From: SCTM01 sp965279655
GTDB lineage: Bacteria; Pseudomonadota; Alphaproteobacteria; Rhodospirillales; Rhodospirillaceae
NCBI GenBank assembly: GCA_965279655.1
Contig: OZ257255.1
Coordinates: forward strand, 2,418,001-2,482,000
Reading direction: 5' to 3'
DNA: 64,000 bases
Shown here piece after piece: positions 9,769 to 18,375 of the stretch (positions are counted from its first letter, which is position 1; every line of letters begins with the position of its first letter). The position numbers were made by a program, and so were the translations under genes. The notes beneath the pieces were generated by a model. The model saw only the letters and a program-made list of their open reading frames with translations. It did not search any database and was not told the origin of the DNA.

Positions 9769-10463
9769 GCCTGTCTTCCCTGCATGATCATTTCGACAAT
9801 CCGGAAGTCGAGCTCGGAATCGATGTCGATCGAGCGTTCTTCGGGCATGACATGGAGCGCCGTGCCGGGTTTGAAGAGTGAGGTTTCCTCAAACAGGCTA
9901 TCACGCCGCCACACATAGATGGATGCATTCATGTCGTAGCATGCCGGCGCATCCTGCCGCCGCACGACGGACGTCGCCAACGGCTTCGCCACGTTGACCG
10001 CCCCGCTGCTATCCATCTCAATCAGGTTGAAATACGGAGTACGCCGGGCGGGCATGGCGGTGATCACATTCGGAGCGCCGCGCGCGCGCAAGAGGGCCAC
10101 CGCATCGACGATGTCCGCCGGAAGGCGCAGGGGGGACGTCGCGTCCAGATCGACCACGATGTCGCTGCGCTTGTTCAAGCGGGCTTCCGCGGCCTCCACA
10201 CAGTGACGGATCGCGGGAACCTTCGCGGCCTGATCGGTCGCCAACTCCGCCGGACGCTCGATCAAGATGTCCGCGCCGGCGTCCTTCGCGGCGTCGAGGA
10301 TCGCTTGAGAATCGCTGCTGATCGCGATTGCGGCAAAGATGCCGGCCTCGCGCGCCTGCGCGATGGTCCAGGCGATCAGCGGCTTGCCCAGAAGCGGCCG
10401 GAGATTCTTGTTTGCAATGCCTTTGGAGCCGCCGCGGGCACAGATGGTGCAGAGGATCGTCAT
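9765..10463 (-). CDS. legF: CMP-nonulosonate (legionaminate) cytidylyltransferase
   Basis: Activates a nine-carbon acidic sugar with CTP to give CMP-sugar. 232 residues. The family signature is at the N-terminus: ICARGGSKGIANKNLRPLLG, then VDLDATSPLR and the closing SELDFRIVE region common to NeuA/PseF/LegF. The ATG at 10463 overlaps the preceding stop as ATGA; longer frames to 10553 run into the upstream gene. Assignment to legionaminate rather than neuraminate or pseudaminate rests on LegB, LegC and the LegI-like synthase in the same locus. Confidence 0.85.
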   Translation of the reverse strand: MTILCTICARGGSKGIANKNLRPLLGKPLIAWTIAQAREAGIFAAIAISSDSQAILDAAKDAGADILIERPAELATDQAAKVPAIRHCVEAAEARLNKRSDIVVDLDATSPLRLPADIVDAVALLRARGAPNVITAMPARRTPYFNLIEMDSSGAVNVAKPLATSVVRRQDAPACYDMNASIYVWRRDSLFEETSLFKPGTALHVMPEERSIDIDSELDFRIVEMIMQGRQA

Positions 10464-11377
10464 GTCGAGTTGTGCACCCATATTCTTTCCGCGTTCGCGC
10501 GCTCCGTCGCGGCAATCACATCCAACACGGCCAAGCCCTCTGCGAGGCTGCATAGACGCTGCGTATCGCCGGCGATCATCGCCTGATGCTGGGCGGTATA
10601 GAGTGCATCCGGCGTCGTGTCGTAGCGCGCCAGCACGGCTCCGTCCTTCTCCAGGACCCCCGTGAAAAGGTCGCCACTGTAGGTCGCGCGCTGGGTGTTG
10701 ACGACAATGGCGCGGCGTTTGGGGCGATCGAGATAGTTCAGCGTGACCGTCACGGACGGACAGCGCTGTGTCTGCATGAGGAGTGCGTAACTGTCTTCCG
10801 TATCGATCTCGAGATCGCTGAGATGGCCGCCCAAGGCCGTGAGCCGCTGCCAGGAACCGAACAAATGCAGCGCGAGATCGAGTTCATGCGAGATGTCGCG
10901 AAGGACTCCACCGCCCTTTGCCTTCTGCGCATAGGACGTTTGCCGATAGTCGCGATCCGGTTGCCAAACAGGCAGCCATTGGCCGACATGCACGCGCGCC
11001 TCGATGAGCTTCTCGCCCTCAAGGTGGCGCGCGAGGTCGACCACCAACGGATGGCAGCGGAATTGATAGGCGACTGCCGCATGCGAAAAGCGTGTGTCGA
11101 ACCGCGCCTGCGGCGCATCGAACACGGGCTTTTCGACGAGAACGCGGCCGGTATATGCGCCATCGGCCAGTTCCTTCAGGACCGCACGGTGCGCCGCCGT
11201 CTCATTGGCGACGACGACATAGCCGGGCTGCCACGCGTGAAGCGCGGATTTCAACGTCGTGTAGCGGCGGGGGTGTTCGATATCGCGGCGACTGACGACG
11301 GCGGTCTCGCAACCGAGGTCTTCAAGCAGGCGCACGTGCCGCGCGCCGAAACCGAAGCCGACGACCAGGACTTTCAT
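10460..11377 (-). CDS. Gfo/Idh/MocA-family oxidoreductase
   Basis: 305-residue NAD(P)-dependent sugar oxidoreductase. The N-terminal Rossmann loop is VVGFGFGARHVRLL, and the EKP motif appears as LVEKPVFD, with the catalytic-region His in DISHELDLALHLFG. The start at 11377 overlaps the HisH stop (ATGA); the frame extends to 11530 only as shadow inside hisH. Oxidoreductases of this family accompany ptmA/ptmE in legionaminic loci, where they are thought to help supply the amino-sugar precursor. Substrate not determinable here. Confidence 0.8.
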   Translation of the reverse strand: MKVLVVGFGFGARHVRLLEDLGCETAVVSRRDIEHPRRYTTLKSALHAWQPGYVVVANETAAHRAVLKELADGAYTGRVLVEKPVFDAPQARFDTRFSHAAVAYQFRCHPLVVDLARHLEGEKLIEARVHVGQWLPVWQPDRDYRQTSYAQKAKGGGVLRDISHELDLALHLFGSWQRLTALGGHLSDLEIDTEDSYALLMQTQRCPSVTVTLNYLDRPKRRAIVVNTQRATYSGDLFTGVLEKDGAVLARYDTTPDALYTAQHQAMIAGDTQRLCSLAEGLAVLDVIAATERANAERIWVHNST

Positions 11378-12000
11378 CGGAGCACCTGCGTCGGCGCAAG
11401 GACGTTGCGAAGAAGCGTGACGCCGTTGCTTTGGCTCTTCTCGGGATGAAACTGCACGCCCCCGACCCGTCCGTTGTCCACGGCCGCGACGAACGACGTC
11501 GAGCCGTGTTTGCACGTGCCGACCCAGCACCCCTGCGGCGCGGAGGTCACGGCGAAACCGTGCGTAAAATAGAAGTCCGTGCCGTCGGCGAGACCCGTCA
11601 TGACGGACGACGGCCGGTCAAAGTGCACGGCGTCGAACCCCACATGGGGCACCCGTGCATCCGGTTCGGAAACGAGCTTATGCGCCCAGCCGGGCAGCAG
11701 CCCCAATCCCGGCACGTCCGGCGCCTCATCGCTACCCTCGAACAGGAGTTGCATGCCAACACATATGCCGAACAAACGCCCCCCTTGGGTGCCGACGTAG
11801 TCCCGGATCGCGCTGTCGAATCCGCGCTTCGCGAGTTCCTGCATCCCGCTCCCGAAATTGCCCACGCCGATCAGCACGGCCAGAGGCGCATTCTTGATAT
11901 CCGCGGGATTTGCCGAAACCACGAACGGTAAGGACAAATGTGACAGCGCCTTGGTGAAGGATGCAAGGTTGCCCGCTCCGTAGTCGATCACCAGGACCAT
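11374..12000 (-). CDS. HisH-type glutamine amidotransferase of the surface-sugar pathway
   Basis: 208-residue class I glutaminase releasing ammonia from glutamine. The triad is intact: nucleophile Cys in GICVGMQLLFEG, and His and Glu in GVQFHPEKSQ; the N-terminus VIDYGAGNLAS is typical of HisH. It lies between the WbpG/PseA-like ligase and a Gfo/Idh enzyme, with a HisF-like partner two genes upstream, and no other his gene is present. It therefore most likely feeds ammonia to the N-acetyl sugar amidotransferase rather than to histidine synthesis, as HisH2 does in Pseudomonas O-antigen loci. Confidence 0.85.
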   Translation of the reverse strand: MVLVIDYGAGNLASFTKALSHLSLPFVVSANPADIKNAPLAVLIGVGNFGSGMQELAKRGFDSAIRDYVGTQGGRLFGICVGMQLLFEGSDEAPDVPGLGLLPGWAHKLVSEPDARVPHVGFDAVHFDRPSSVMTGLADGTDFYFTHGFAVTSAPQGCWVGTCKHGSTSFVAAVDNGRVGGVQFHPEKSQSNGVTLLRNVLAPTQVLR

Positions 12001-12011
12001 CGCGGGGGCGC

Positions 12012-13118
12012 CTATTCGATCTCGAAAAGAGGAGTCCAGCGGCCATCGCGCTTCTCGAACAGCGCGCGATTTGTGTGCCGATCCAGTGCGTCGTCGAACT
12101 CCGCGCGCGTCATTCGGTAGTAATCCAAATACTCCCCGACGTGCCGCTCCGGATACTGATTGTCGTAAAGTTGGATCAGCGGCTTGGCCTGTTCGCGCGT
12201 CAGAGCACCGCGCCGGATCTCGATGTTCGCATCCTGCGTCGCACGGCCGAAGCCGAATTTGAGATACATCAGGTACGTGTGCAGGGCGTAGAGCGAGGAA
12301 TCGTTCTGGGAAAAGTTCGTGAAGGTGCCGGAATTGCTTTCTTCATACTCTTTCAATCCAGAATGCTCTTTGGCGACGAGGTAGTTGCGATAGGAGTCCC
12401 ACGGCTCGAAGTAGGACCAGTGCGTCTTGAAAACGCCGATCCGCGCGAGGTCTTCCTCGTCGGGAAAGGTCCACTGATGGATCTTGTTCTTCGGCAGTTG
12501 GCCGAATGTGGATTCATATTCGCCCGACAAATACACGCGCTTGATATATTCGACATCGAAGTACGGCGTGAATTTCGTTTCGGTCGAGCCGCCGTACTCA
12601 ATCTCTCCGTCCTCGCCGTAAAAGATCGGCGCAATGCGATGCAAAGCGGCGGTCCGTATCACGGCGGCGAGAATGCCGGTCGTCCAGCCGAAGAGCGGGC
12701 GGCCCTGCTCGATGAAGCCGATGCGGTTCAGGGTGCGCATCGTCTCCGTATCGAGGGTGACATGCACGTGGTCGTAGCCTGAATGAACGAACTGATGCAG
12801 GTTCTCATTACCGATGCCGAGTTCCAAGGGCGGCCGTATCGTGACGCACAACGGCGTCATCCCGTAGGCGTGCTTCAGCTGGTAGGAGACGTATGAGCCG
12901 TCCTTGCCGCCGGACACCGGCACCAGCACATCGTATTGGCCGTCGTTGCGGCGATGCTTGTCGAGGAGCGCGCTCAACTCGGCCTTTCGGGCGGCCCAGT
13001 CAAAGGTCTTCTTTTCCTCCGACCACTGGCACGCATTGCAAACGCCGTCCGCGCTGAACTCGATGCGCGGGCGCGTCGACATGTTGAAGCACTTGCTGCA
13101 CCAGAAGAGATTTCTCAT
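12012..13118 (-). CDS. N-acetyl sugar amidotransferase (WbpG/PseA/PtmG family)
   Basis: Probably converts an N-acetyl group of a sugar to an acetamidino group using ATP and ammonia. 368 residues. The N-terminus has a Cys cluster (WCSKCFNM and VCNACQW) that could bind zinc. A PP-loop ATP pyrophosphatase motif VPVSGGKDGSY follows, with CVTIRPPLELGIGNENL after it. HisH is downstream and a HisF-like protein upstream, the standard three-protein system (synthase, glutaminase, ammonia channel). The predicted product is an acetamidino-substituted legionaminic-type sugar. Confidence 0.87.
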   Translation of the reverse strand: MRNLFWCSKCFNMSTRPRIEFSADGVCNACQWSEEKKTFDWAARKAELSALLDKHRRNDGQYDVLVPVSGGKDGSYVSYQLKHAYGMTPLCVTIRPPLELGIGNENLHQFVHSGYDHVHVTLDTETMRTLNRIGFIEQGRPLFGWTTGILAAVIRTAALHRIAPIFYGEDGEIEYGGSTETKFTPYFDVEYIKRVYLSGEYESTFGQLPKNKIHQWTFPDEEDLARIGVFKTHWSYFEPWDSYRNYLVAKEHSGLKEYEESNSGTFTNFSQNDSSLYALHTYLMYLKFGFGRATQDANIEIRRGALTREQAKPLIQLYDNQYPERHVGEYLDYYRMTRAEFDDALDRHTNRALFEKRDGRWTPLFEIE

Positions 13119-13825
13119 TTCGCCAGACCATGGAATATACGGGAGAGGAAGACGGGGACGTTCGCGTTGTCCGGCTTGACCGATGTGCCGGCCACCAAGG
13201 CGCCCCCCGGCACTTGCGCGTTGACGACCGAACTCCCCGCGGCAAGCACCACGTTATTGCCGATGCTCGATTTGCCGATGATCATCGACTTCGCGTACAG
13301 CAGCACCCCCTCCCCCAACACCGGATAGTCGAGGTCGCCGTCGCGCGGACTGCCGCCGATCGAGCAGTTCTGATAGATGCACAGGAAATTGCCCAATTGC
13401 GCGCGGCCTATCACCGTGCCGACCGGGTGAACAAACACGAAGACCTCCGGCAGTTGGACCTCGTGATAAAGGTCGAGGCCGTGGAGCGCTTTGTTGAGGA
13501 GATAGACGCGGGTCGCGATATCGCGATGCCCGCCCTGCGACAATTCACGCGCGAGGAGCGCGAGAAGCGCTGCGTAACGATCTCCGTGCAAGTGGGACAG
13601 CACCGCCTCGCCATCCCGCGTGTATCCGCCAATGGCGATCCGCTTCCAACCGCGGGCGATCTTGGCCAGGGCACGCGCGGTGGCATCCTCGATGATGTCC
13701 CGCGGCACGTCATAGCCGTCGGGAAAAATCGCCGCCATCTGGCGCTGAGCGTAGAGCGCCAGGGCCCTGGGCTCCAAGCTGCTCCACATCCGTCCGGCAG
13801 CAGTGTCTATCGCCAGGTAATCCAC
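13115..13825 (-). CDS. left-handed beta-helix acyltransferase (possible LegH substitute)
   Basis: 236 residues. The C-terminal half is a left-handed beta-helix with imperfect hexapeptide turns (VGTVIGRAQLGNFLCIYQNCSIGG, then SMIIGKSSIGNNVVLAAGSSVVNAQVP), resembling serine acetyltransferases. The N-terminal 120 residues are helical. The His in FVHPVG is placed like the SAT catalytic region. In the legionaminic pathway one acetylation of the 4-amino sugar is needed and no NeuD/PglD-type LegH is present, so this is the candidate. It could instead decorate the finished glycan. Stop and next start overlap by four bases. Confidence 0.75.
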   Translation of the reverse strand: MDYLAIDTAAGRMWSSLEPRALALYAQRQMAAIFPDGYDVPRDIIEDATARALAKIARGWKRIAIGGYTRDGEAVLSHLHGDRYAALLALLARELSQGGHRDIATRVYLLNKALHGLDLYHEVQLPEVFVFVHPVGTVIGRAQLGNFLCIYQNCSIGGSPRDGDLDYPVLGEGVLLYAKSMIIGKSSIGNNVVLAAGSSVVNAQVPGGALVAGTSVKPDNANVPVFLSRIFHGLAK

Positions 13826-13826
13826 G

Positions 13827-14597
13827 TCAGGCCCACGATGCCAAATTCATACCAGCTTCTAGCAGGTGAACCCGTGAGGCGGACAGGCCTTGGCCAATAA
13901 AGGCGAAAAGATTTGAGGTCGCCACACCCGAAACGTGCGGAAGCTCAAAGCCCGGCTGGAAATGATCCGTCCGGCCGACGCCGCCCATCATCACAATGGG
14001 CAGGTGTATGTGGTCCGGAACAAGATCCATCACGCTTAAATCCAGGCCCATACCCGTGCCGTCGCGGTCGACAGAGTTCAGCAGGATTTCACCAACACCC
14101 ACGGAGGCGACGCGGCTAATCCAGGCGCTTAAGCCCCCGACCGTGGGTTCGGGACTTAGGCGGACATAGGGCGTGCGCGGTCCGCTCAGCCCACGATAGT
14201 CGATCGAGGCGACCAAAGCCTGCTCGCCATAGACCCGGGCGATCTCGTTCACAACCGCCGGGTTCTGCGCCAGGAGCGTGTTGACCACGACCTTGTCGGC
14301 GCCATTGCGGAAATATGCCTCCGCATCGCCGAGCGCGCGGATCGCGCCGCCGAGCGCGACGGGAACGAATACTTCCGCGGCAATGCTGGATGCCGTGGCG
14401 AGAAACGCTTCCTGATCGATGGAATCAGCCTCGGTATTGAGAATGATCAGCTCGTCGATAAAGTGCGAAACCTTGGAGAAGTTGTAGTTTCGCTTCAGCC
14501 ATTCCGCGTTGCCCACTTTCTGCAGGCGAAAGTTCCTGCTGATGCAAAACTGTCCATTGCGATACAGCAGGACGAAGATGAGCCGATTCTTAGTCAC
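13827..14597 (-). CDS. HisF-like ammonia-channel subunit of the surface-sugar pathway
   Basis: 256-residue TIM barrel of the HisF family. The second catalytic Asp region is kept (LLNSVDRDGTGMG), as are the phosphate-binding and VVNTLL segments. At the N-terminus, where HisF has CLDV with the first catalytic Asp, this protein reads FVLLYRNGQF, so that Asp is missing. That fits the HisF2-type paralogs that channel ammonia to a WbpG/PseA ligase and do not make imidazole glycerol phosphate. It is the second gene of the left operon, 39 bases after the PtmE-like gene and one base ahead of the acyltransferase. Confidence 0.85.
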   Translation of the reverse strand: MTKNRLIFVLLYRNGQFCISRNFRLQKVGNAEWLKRNYNFSKVSHFIDELIILNTEADSIDQEAFLATASSIAAEVFVPVALGGAIRALGDAEAYFRNGADKVVVNTLLAQNPAVVNEIARVYGEQALVASIDYRGLSGPRTPYVRLSPEPTVGGLSAWISRVASVGVGEILLNSVDRDGTGMGLDLSVMDLVPDHIHLPIVMMGGVGRTDHFQPGFELPHVSGVATSNLFAFIGQGLSASRVHLLEAGMNLASWA

Positions 14598-14636
14598 GCA
14601 GGCTTTCCCGGATACGCACCGATTGTCGAACTGGCT

Positions 14637-15698
14637 CTACAATTTCTCAAAATCGCTCGGCTGACCCACGTCCACCCATGCTTCATGCATCGGATAAACG
14701 ATGGTGCGCAAAGCGCCGTCCTTCAGACGACCGAACAAGGTCGGCATATCGCAGGCTTCGTTTGGTTTCAGATATGCGAGGGCTTGCGGCTCGAGTGCAT
14801 AGATGCCCGCATTCACGTGCGTGCGAGAGATCGGCTTCTCCTCGAAGCCGATAATGTCGACGCCCTTTGTGAAGACCACGCCGAAAGGATGCTGCCATTC
14901 GTGAAGCCTCACGGCCATGGTCGCTGTTGTTGCCGAATTTTGGTGAAAATTCAGCAGTTCGCTGTAACGAATGTCCGTTAGGACATCGCCATTGGTGATG
15001 ACCAAGGTATCGACCGGCCGCGGATCCAGGAGACTCAGCGATCCCGCGGTGCCGAGCGGCTGAGTTTCCCGCAGATAGGAAATAGAGACATCCCAGGCGC
15101 TGCCGTCACCGAAATATTCCTCGATCATGTGCCCGAGGTAGTTCACCGAGATTGCGAAGCGATGGAAACCCTCTGACTTGGCGCGCTCGATGATATGTTC
15201 GAGCAAAGGCTTACCGTTCACCGGCAAGAGCGGCTTTGGACAGTTCTCCGTATGCGGGCGCAGCCGCGTGCCCAGCCCCCCGGCCATGATGACCACGGTA
15301 TTGTCGTGCCGCGTCGGCGACAACAAATCCTGCAGAAGGTGAAGCCCGGCCACGCGCCGCTTGTCATCGACAATCGGCAACGCCCTGATCTGATTCGCCT
15401 TCATCAGCCTCAGCACGGACTCTCTGGACATTTCCACGGGTGCCGCCATCGCGTCGCGACGCGTGACGGATTCGACTGGGCTTTTCAAATCTAGGCCGCG
15501 AAGAAGGCCGCGACGAATGTCGCCGTCGGTGACGGTGCCGATGAGGGTTCCATCAGACGCGACAACGAGCACAATCTGCAGCGCAGAATCGTTGAGATTC
15601 TTGGCGGCTTCATGAACCGTCGCATCCGCGCGCAGCAAGGCACTGCGCCAGGACGGCACCGTCGGGTTGCCGGAGTCAGGAAGGGGGGGGTCAGCCAT
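14637..15698 (-). CDS. CBS-domain sugar nucleotidyltransferase (PtmE-like)
   Basis: First gene of the left operon; 353 residues. Two CBS repeats (about residues 20-130; GTVTDGDIRRGLLRG and IRALPIVDDKRRVAGL) precede a nucleotidyltransferase domain with VIMAGGLGTRLRPHT, KPLLPVNGKPLLEHII and TNGDVLTD. This two-part layout is that of PtmE, the glucosamine-1-phosphate guanylyltransferase that opens legionaminic synthesis through GDP-sugars. The start ATG at 15698 precedes the conserved region; a longer frame to 15788 adds Arg-rich residues with no support. Nucleotide specificity (GDP) is inferred from LegB-type partners. Confidence 0.82.
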   Translation of the reverse strand: MADPPLPDSGNPTVPSWRSALLRADATVHEAAKNLNDSALQIVLVVASDGTLIGTVTDGDIRRGLLRGLDLKSPVESVTRRDAMAAPVEMSRESVLRLMKANQIRALPIVDDKRRVAGLHLLQDLLSPTRHDNTVVIMAGGLGTRLRPHTENCPKPLLPVNGKPLLEHIIERAKSEGFHRFAISVNYLGHMIEEYFGDGSAWDVSISYLRETQPLGTAGSLSLLDPRPVDTLVITNGDVLTDIRYSELLNFHQNSATTATMAVRLHEWQHPFGVVFTKGVDIIGFEEKPISRTHVNAGIYALEPQALAYLKPNEACDMPTLFGRLKDGALRTIVYPMHEAWVDVGQPSDFEKL

Positions 15699-16183
15699 GC
15701 GCCTCGGTACCGTCCAACTCGTCATTCGCCTCTGTTCGTGACACCGGCGGAGGCCGGAACCACGCCGCGTATCGGCGATCGGACCCAACCCAGCCGGACA
15801 CTCGGATAGCCTCTCGCTGCCCTCGATGCACAGTTAAGATCGAGCCAGGCGGGCGACCGAAATTTCCAGCATGCGAGCAAAGATACTATATCCTGTTGGA
15901 ACAATTAAAGAAATCAGTGTCGTGCCCGCGTGGAACTGCGATTGCGCAGTACACGTCCACGTCGTGAGGGTGTCCGTGGCAGGTCATTAGTGAGCCGCGC
16001 GCATTGAACGGCGGCTCCGGCCGCCCCGTGTCGGCGCCCGCGCCGCGGAGCGGGGAATAAGTGATTGATGGCAATGTATTTACTAGCTAAGTCTGGTTCG
16101 GCTGATGTAAGCCGCGCGTGACCCGAGAGCGCTTATTCCGAGGCCCGCGGGCCGAAGCTGCGATCAAGGGTTCGGGAACTTCC
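15699..16183. promoter_or_regulatory. divergent intergenic region of the nonulosonic acid locus
   Basis: 485 bases without a convincing gene, separating the two arms of the locus. Two AT-rich patches, 15885-15915 and 16060-16095, stand out against the GC-rich background and are the likely promoter sites. On the minus strand a TATAGT box (15887-15892) has a weak TTTCTT 17 bases upstream. On the plus strand TTGATG and TAAGTC are spaced 17 bases apart. A GC-rich hairpin (CCGG-CGGA-GGCCGG) lies near 15745. No operator could be recognised. Confidence 0.4.
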
Positions 16184-17188
16184 ATGGGCAATCGCAAGAT
16201 CCTGGTAACCGGTGCCGATGGGTTCATCGGTTCGCATCTGACCGAGGAATTGGTCAGGCGGGGCCACGATGTGTGCGCGTTCGTCCTCTACAATTCCTTC
16301 AATTCATGGGGATGGCTGGATCGCAGCGACCCCAAGGTGAAGGCGAACCTCCAGGTCGTCGCCGGCGACGTGCGAGACTTCCAGTCGATCAGGGACGCGA
16401 TGGTGGGGCGCGATACGGTGCTTCACCTCGCGGCCCTCATCGCCATTCCCTATTCCTATCAGGCAGCCGCGTCCTACATCGACACCAACATCAAAGGCAC
16501 GCTGCATGTGGTGCAAGCGGCGCGGGAACTCGGCCTCGCCAAAGTTGTGCACACCTCCACCAGTGAGGTGTACGGCACGGCGCGGTTCGTACCGATCACC
16601 GAAGATCACCCATTGCAGGGACAATCGCCTTACTCGGCTTCAAAAATCGGCGCGGACCAAATCGCCCTGTCTTACTTCAACTCCTTCCAGACGCCGGTGG
16701 CGGTGCTGCGTCCTTTCAACACCTACGGCCCGCGGCAATCCGCCCGCGCCGTCATCCCGACGGTGATTACGCAGATCGCGAGCGGCATGCGCGCCCTGAA
16801 GCTCGGGGCGCTGACGCCGACGCGAGACTTCTCGTTCGTCGAGGATACGGTGGAGGCCTTTATCGCCGCGATGGAGAGCGATGAGATCGTTGGCTCCGTC
16901 ACCAATGTCGGCAGTGGTTTCGAGATCTCGATCGGCGATACGGTGAAGGCCATCGCCGAGATCATGGGATCCGAGATCACGATCGAAACGGATACCCAGC
17001 GCGTTCGCCCAAAAGACAGTGAAGTCGAGCGACTATTCGCAAGCCATGACAGGGCTACCAAGTTGATGAAGTGGCGGCCCAGGTACGGCGGACTGGAGGG
17101 CTTCAAGCAAGGACTGCGGCGCACGATTGACTGGTTCGTACGAGACGAAAATCTCGCGCTCTACAAGAGCGATCAATACAACGTGTGA
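16184..17188 (+). CDS. legB: NAD-dependent 4,6-dehydratase LegB
   Basis: Extended SDR that dehydrates a nucleotide-GlcNAc to the 4-keto-6-deoxy sugar, the first committed step of legionaminic acid synthesis. 334 residues. Seen: GADGFIGSHL NAD loop, HTSTSEVYG with the catalytic Thr, and PYSASK with the Tyr/Lys pair. The segment YNSFNSWGWLD is characteristic of LegB. The frame is open from 16118, but the ATG at 16184 starts directly at the conserved strand. First gene of the right arm; its stop overlaps the legC GTG start. Confidence 0.92.
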   Translation: MGNRKILVTGADGFIGSHLTEELVRRGHDVCAFVLYNSFNSWGWLDRSDPKVKANLQVVAGDVRDFQSIRDAMVGRDTVLHLAALIAIPYSYQAAASYIDTNIKGTLHVVQAARELGLAKVVHTSTSEVYGTARFVPITEDHPLQGQSPYSASKIGADQIALSYFNSFQTPVAVLRPFNTYGPRQSARAVIPTVITQIASGMRALKLGALTPTRDFSFVEDTVEAFIAAMESDEIVGSVTNVGSGFEISIGDTVKAIAEIMGSEITIETDTQRVRPKDSEVERLFASHDRATKLMKWRPRYGGLEGFKQGLRRTIDWFVRDENLALYKSDQYNV

Positions 17189-18375
17189 AAACCGTCTTGA
17201 GCGCAGACATCCAGACCATCCTTCAGGCCATACGGTCCGTTCTTCCACCGGAACGGCGTCCCATCCCCCTTCATGAGCCCGAGTTCCACGCGCAGGACCG
17301 CGCCTATGTGGTCGATTGCATCGATTCGACGTTTGTCTCGTCCGTCGGCCCATACGTTGACCGCTTTGAGCAGGCCTTGGCCGAATTCACCGGCGCCGCG
17401 CGCGCGGTCGCGGTGGTGAACGGCACCGCCGCGCTGCAGGTCGCACTGGAAGTAGCAGGCGTGGACGTGGGCGACGAAGTCCTCATCCCCAGCCTGACGT
17501 TCGTCGCGACGGCGAACGCGGTCAGCTATTGCGGCGCTGTCCCTCATTTTGTCGATAGCTGCCCAAGCACCCTTGGCATCGACCCCGAAAAGGTCGATCG
17601 CTGGCTCACAGAAACCGCGATTCTCTCCGCCGATCACTGCCGCAATCGCAAGACCGGTGCGCGTATCAGCGCACTCGTACCGATGCATACCTTCGGTCAC
17701 CCGGTCGACATGGATCGACTCATGGACGTCGCCGCGCGATGGAAGCTGGCCGTGGTCGAAGACGCCGCCGAGGGGCTCGGTTCTTTCTACAGAGGAAAAC
17801 ATGTTGGCCGCTTCGGTCTGATGGGGACCTTGAGCTTTAACGGCAACAAGATCATCACGACCGGCGGCGGCGGCGCGATCATCACCGACGACACCAAGCT
17901 CGCCGACCGGCTGAAGCATCTCACCACCACGGCGAAGGTAAAACACCCCTGGGGATTCAGCCATGACGCCGTGGGATACAATTATCGTCTTCCCAATCTG
18001 AACGCGGCGCTCGGCTGCGCGCAGATGGAGCACCTGGAGGCATTGCTGAACGACAAGCGCCGCCTCGCGGAACGCTATAAGTCGGCGTTTTCGGGGATTT
18101 CCGGCATAAGGTTCGTCGACGAACCCGCCGGCACACGCAGCAACTTCTGGATCAACGCCCTTGTTCTCGAGGATGGAAAGCCGGAGGTGCTGGCCTCCCT
18201 GTTGGAGCATACCAACGCAGAAGGAATCGGTACGCGGCCGGTCTGGACGCCGATGCACAAGCTCGCCATGTACCGCGACTGCCCGCGGATGGAACTTTCC
18301 ACCGTGGAGAATCTCGAAACGCGCGTTATTAATCTTCCGTCCAGCGCATACCTAGGGCGTGGCCATGGCGCGTAA
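17185..18375 (+). CDS. legC: PLP-dependent aminotransferase LegC
   Basis: Adds the C4 amino group to the LegB keto product. 396 residues of the DegT/DnrJ/EryC1 fold. Catalytic Lys lies in LSFNGNKIITTGGGGA, with the upstream PLP Asp in VVEDAAEGLGS and the substrate loop GTAALQVALEVAGV. The N-terminus (IRSVLPPERRPIPLHEPEF, later TFVSSVGPYVDRFE) matches the LegC subgroup. Starts with GTG at 17185, overlapping the legB stop (GTGA), so expression is coupled. Confidence 0.92.
   Translation: MKTVLSADIQTILQAIRSVLPPERRPIPLHEPEFHAQDRAYVVDCIDSTFVSSVGPYVDRFEQALAEFTGAARAVAVVNGTAALQVALEVAGVDVGDEVLIPSLTFVATANAVSYCGAVPHFVDSCPSTLGIDPEKVDRWLTETAILSADHCRNRKTGARISALVPMHTFGHPVDMDRLMDVAARWKLAVVEDAAEGLGSFYRGKHVGRFGLMGTLSFNGNKIITTGGGGAIITDDTKLADRLKHLTTTAKVKHPWGFSHDAVGYNYRLPNLNAALGCAQMEHLEALLNDKRRLAERYKSAFSGISGIRFVDEPAGTRSNFWINALVLEDGKPEVLASLLEHTNAEGIGTRPVWTPMHKLAMYRDCPRMELSTVENLETRVINLPSSAYLGRGHGA

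Noticed and set aside
11374..14597. hisH and hisF as histidine biosynthesis genes
   Set aside because: No other his genes, they flank a sugar amidotransferase, and the HisF-like protein lacks a catalytic Asp.
15931..15957. GGAAC-N17-CGTC near legB
   Set aside because: Mismatch in the -10 element and 230 bases from the gene; likely chance.
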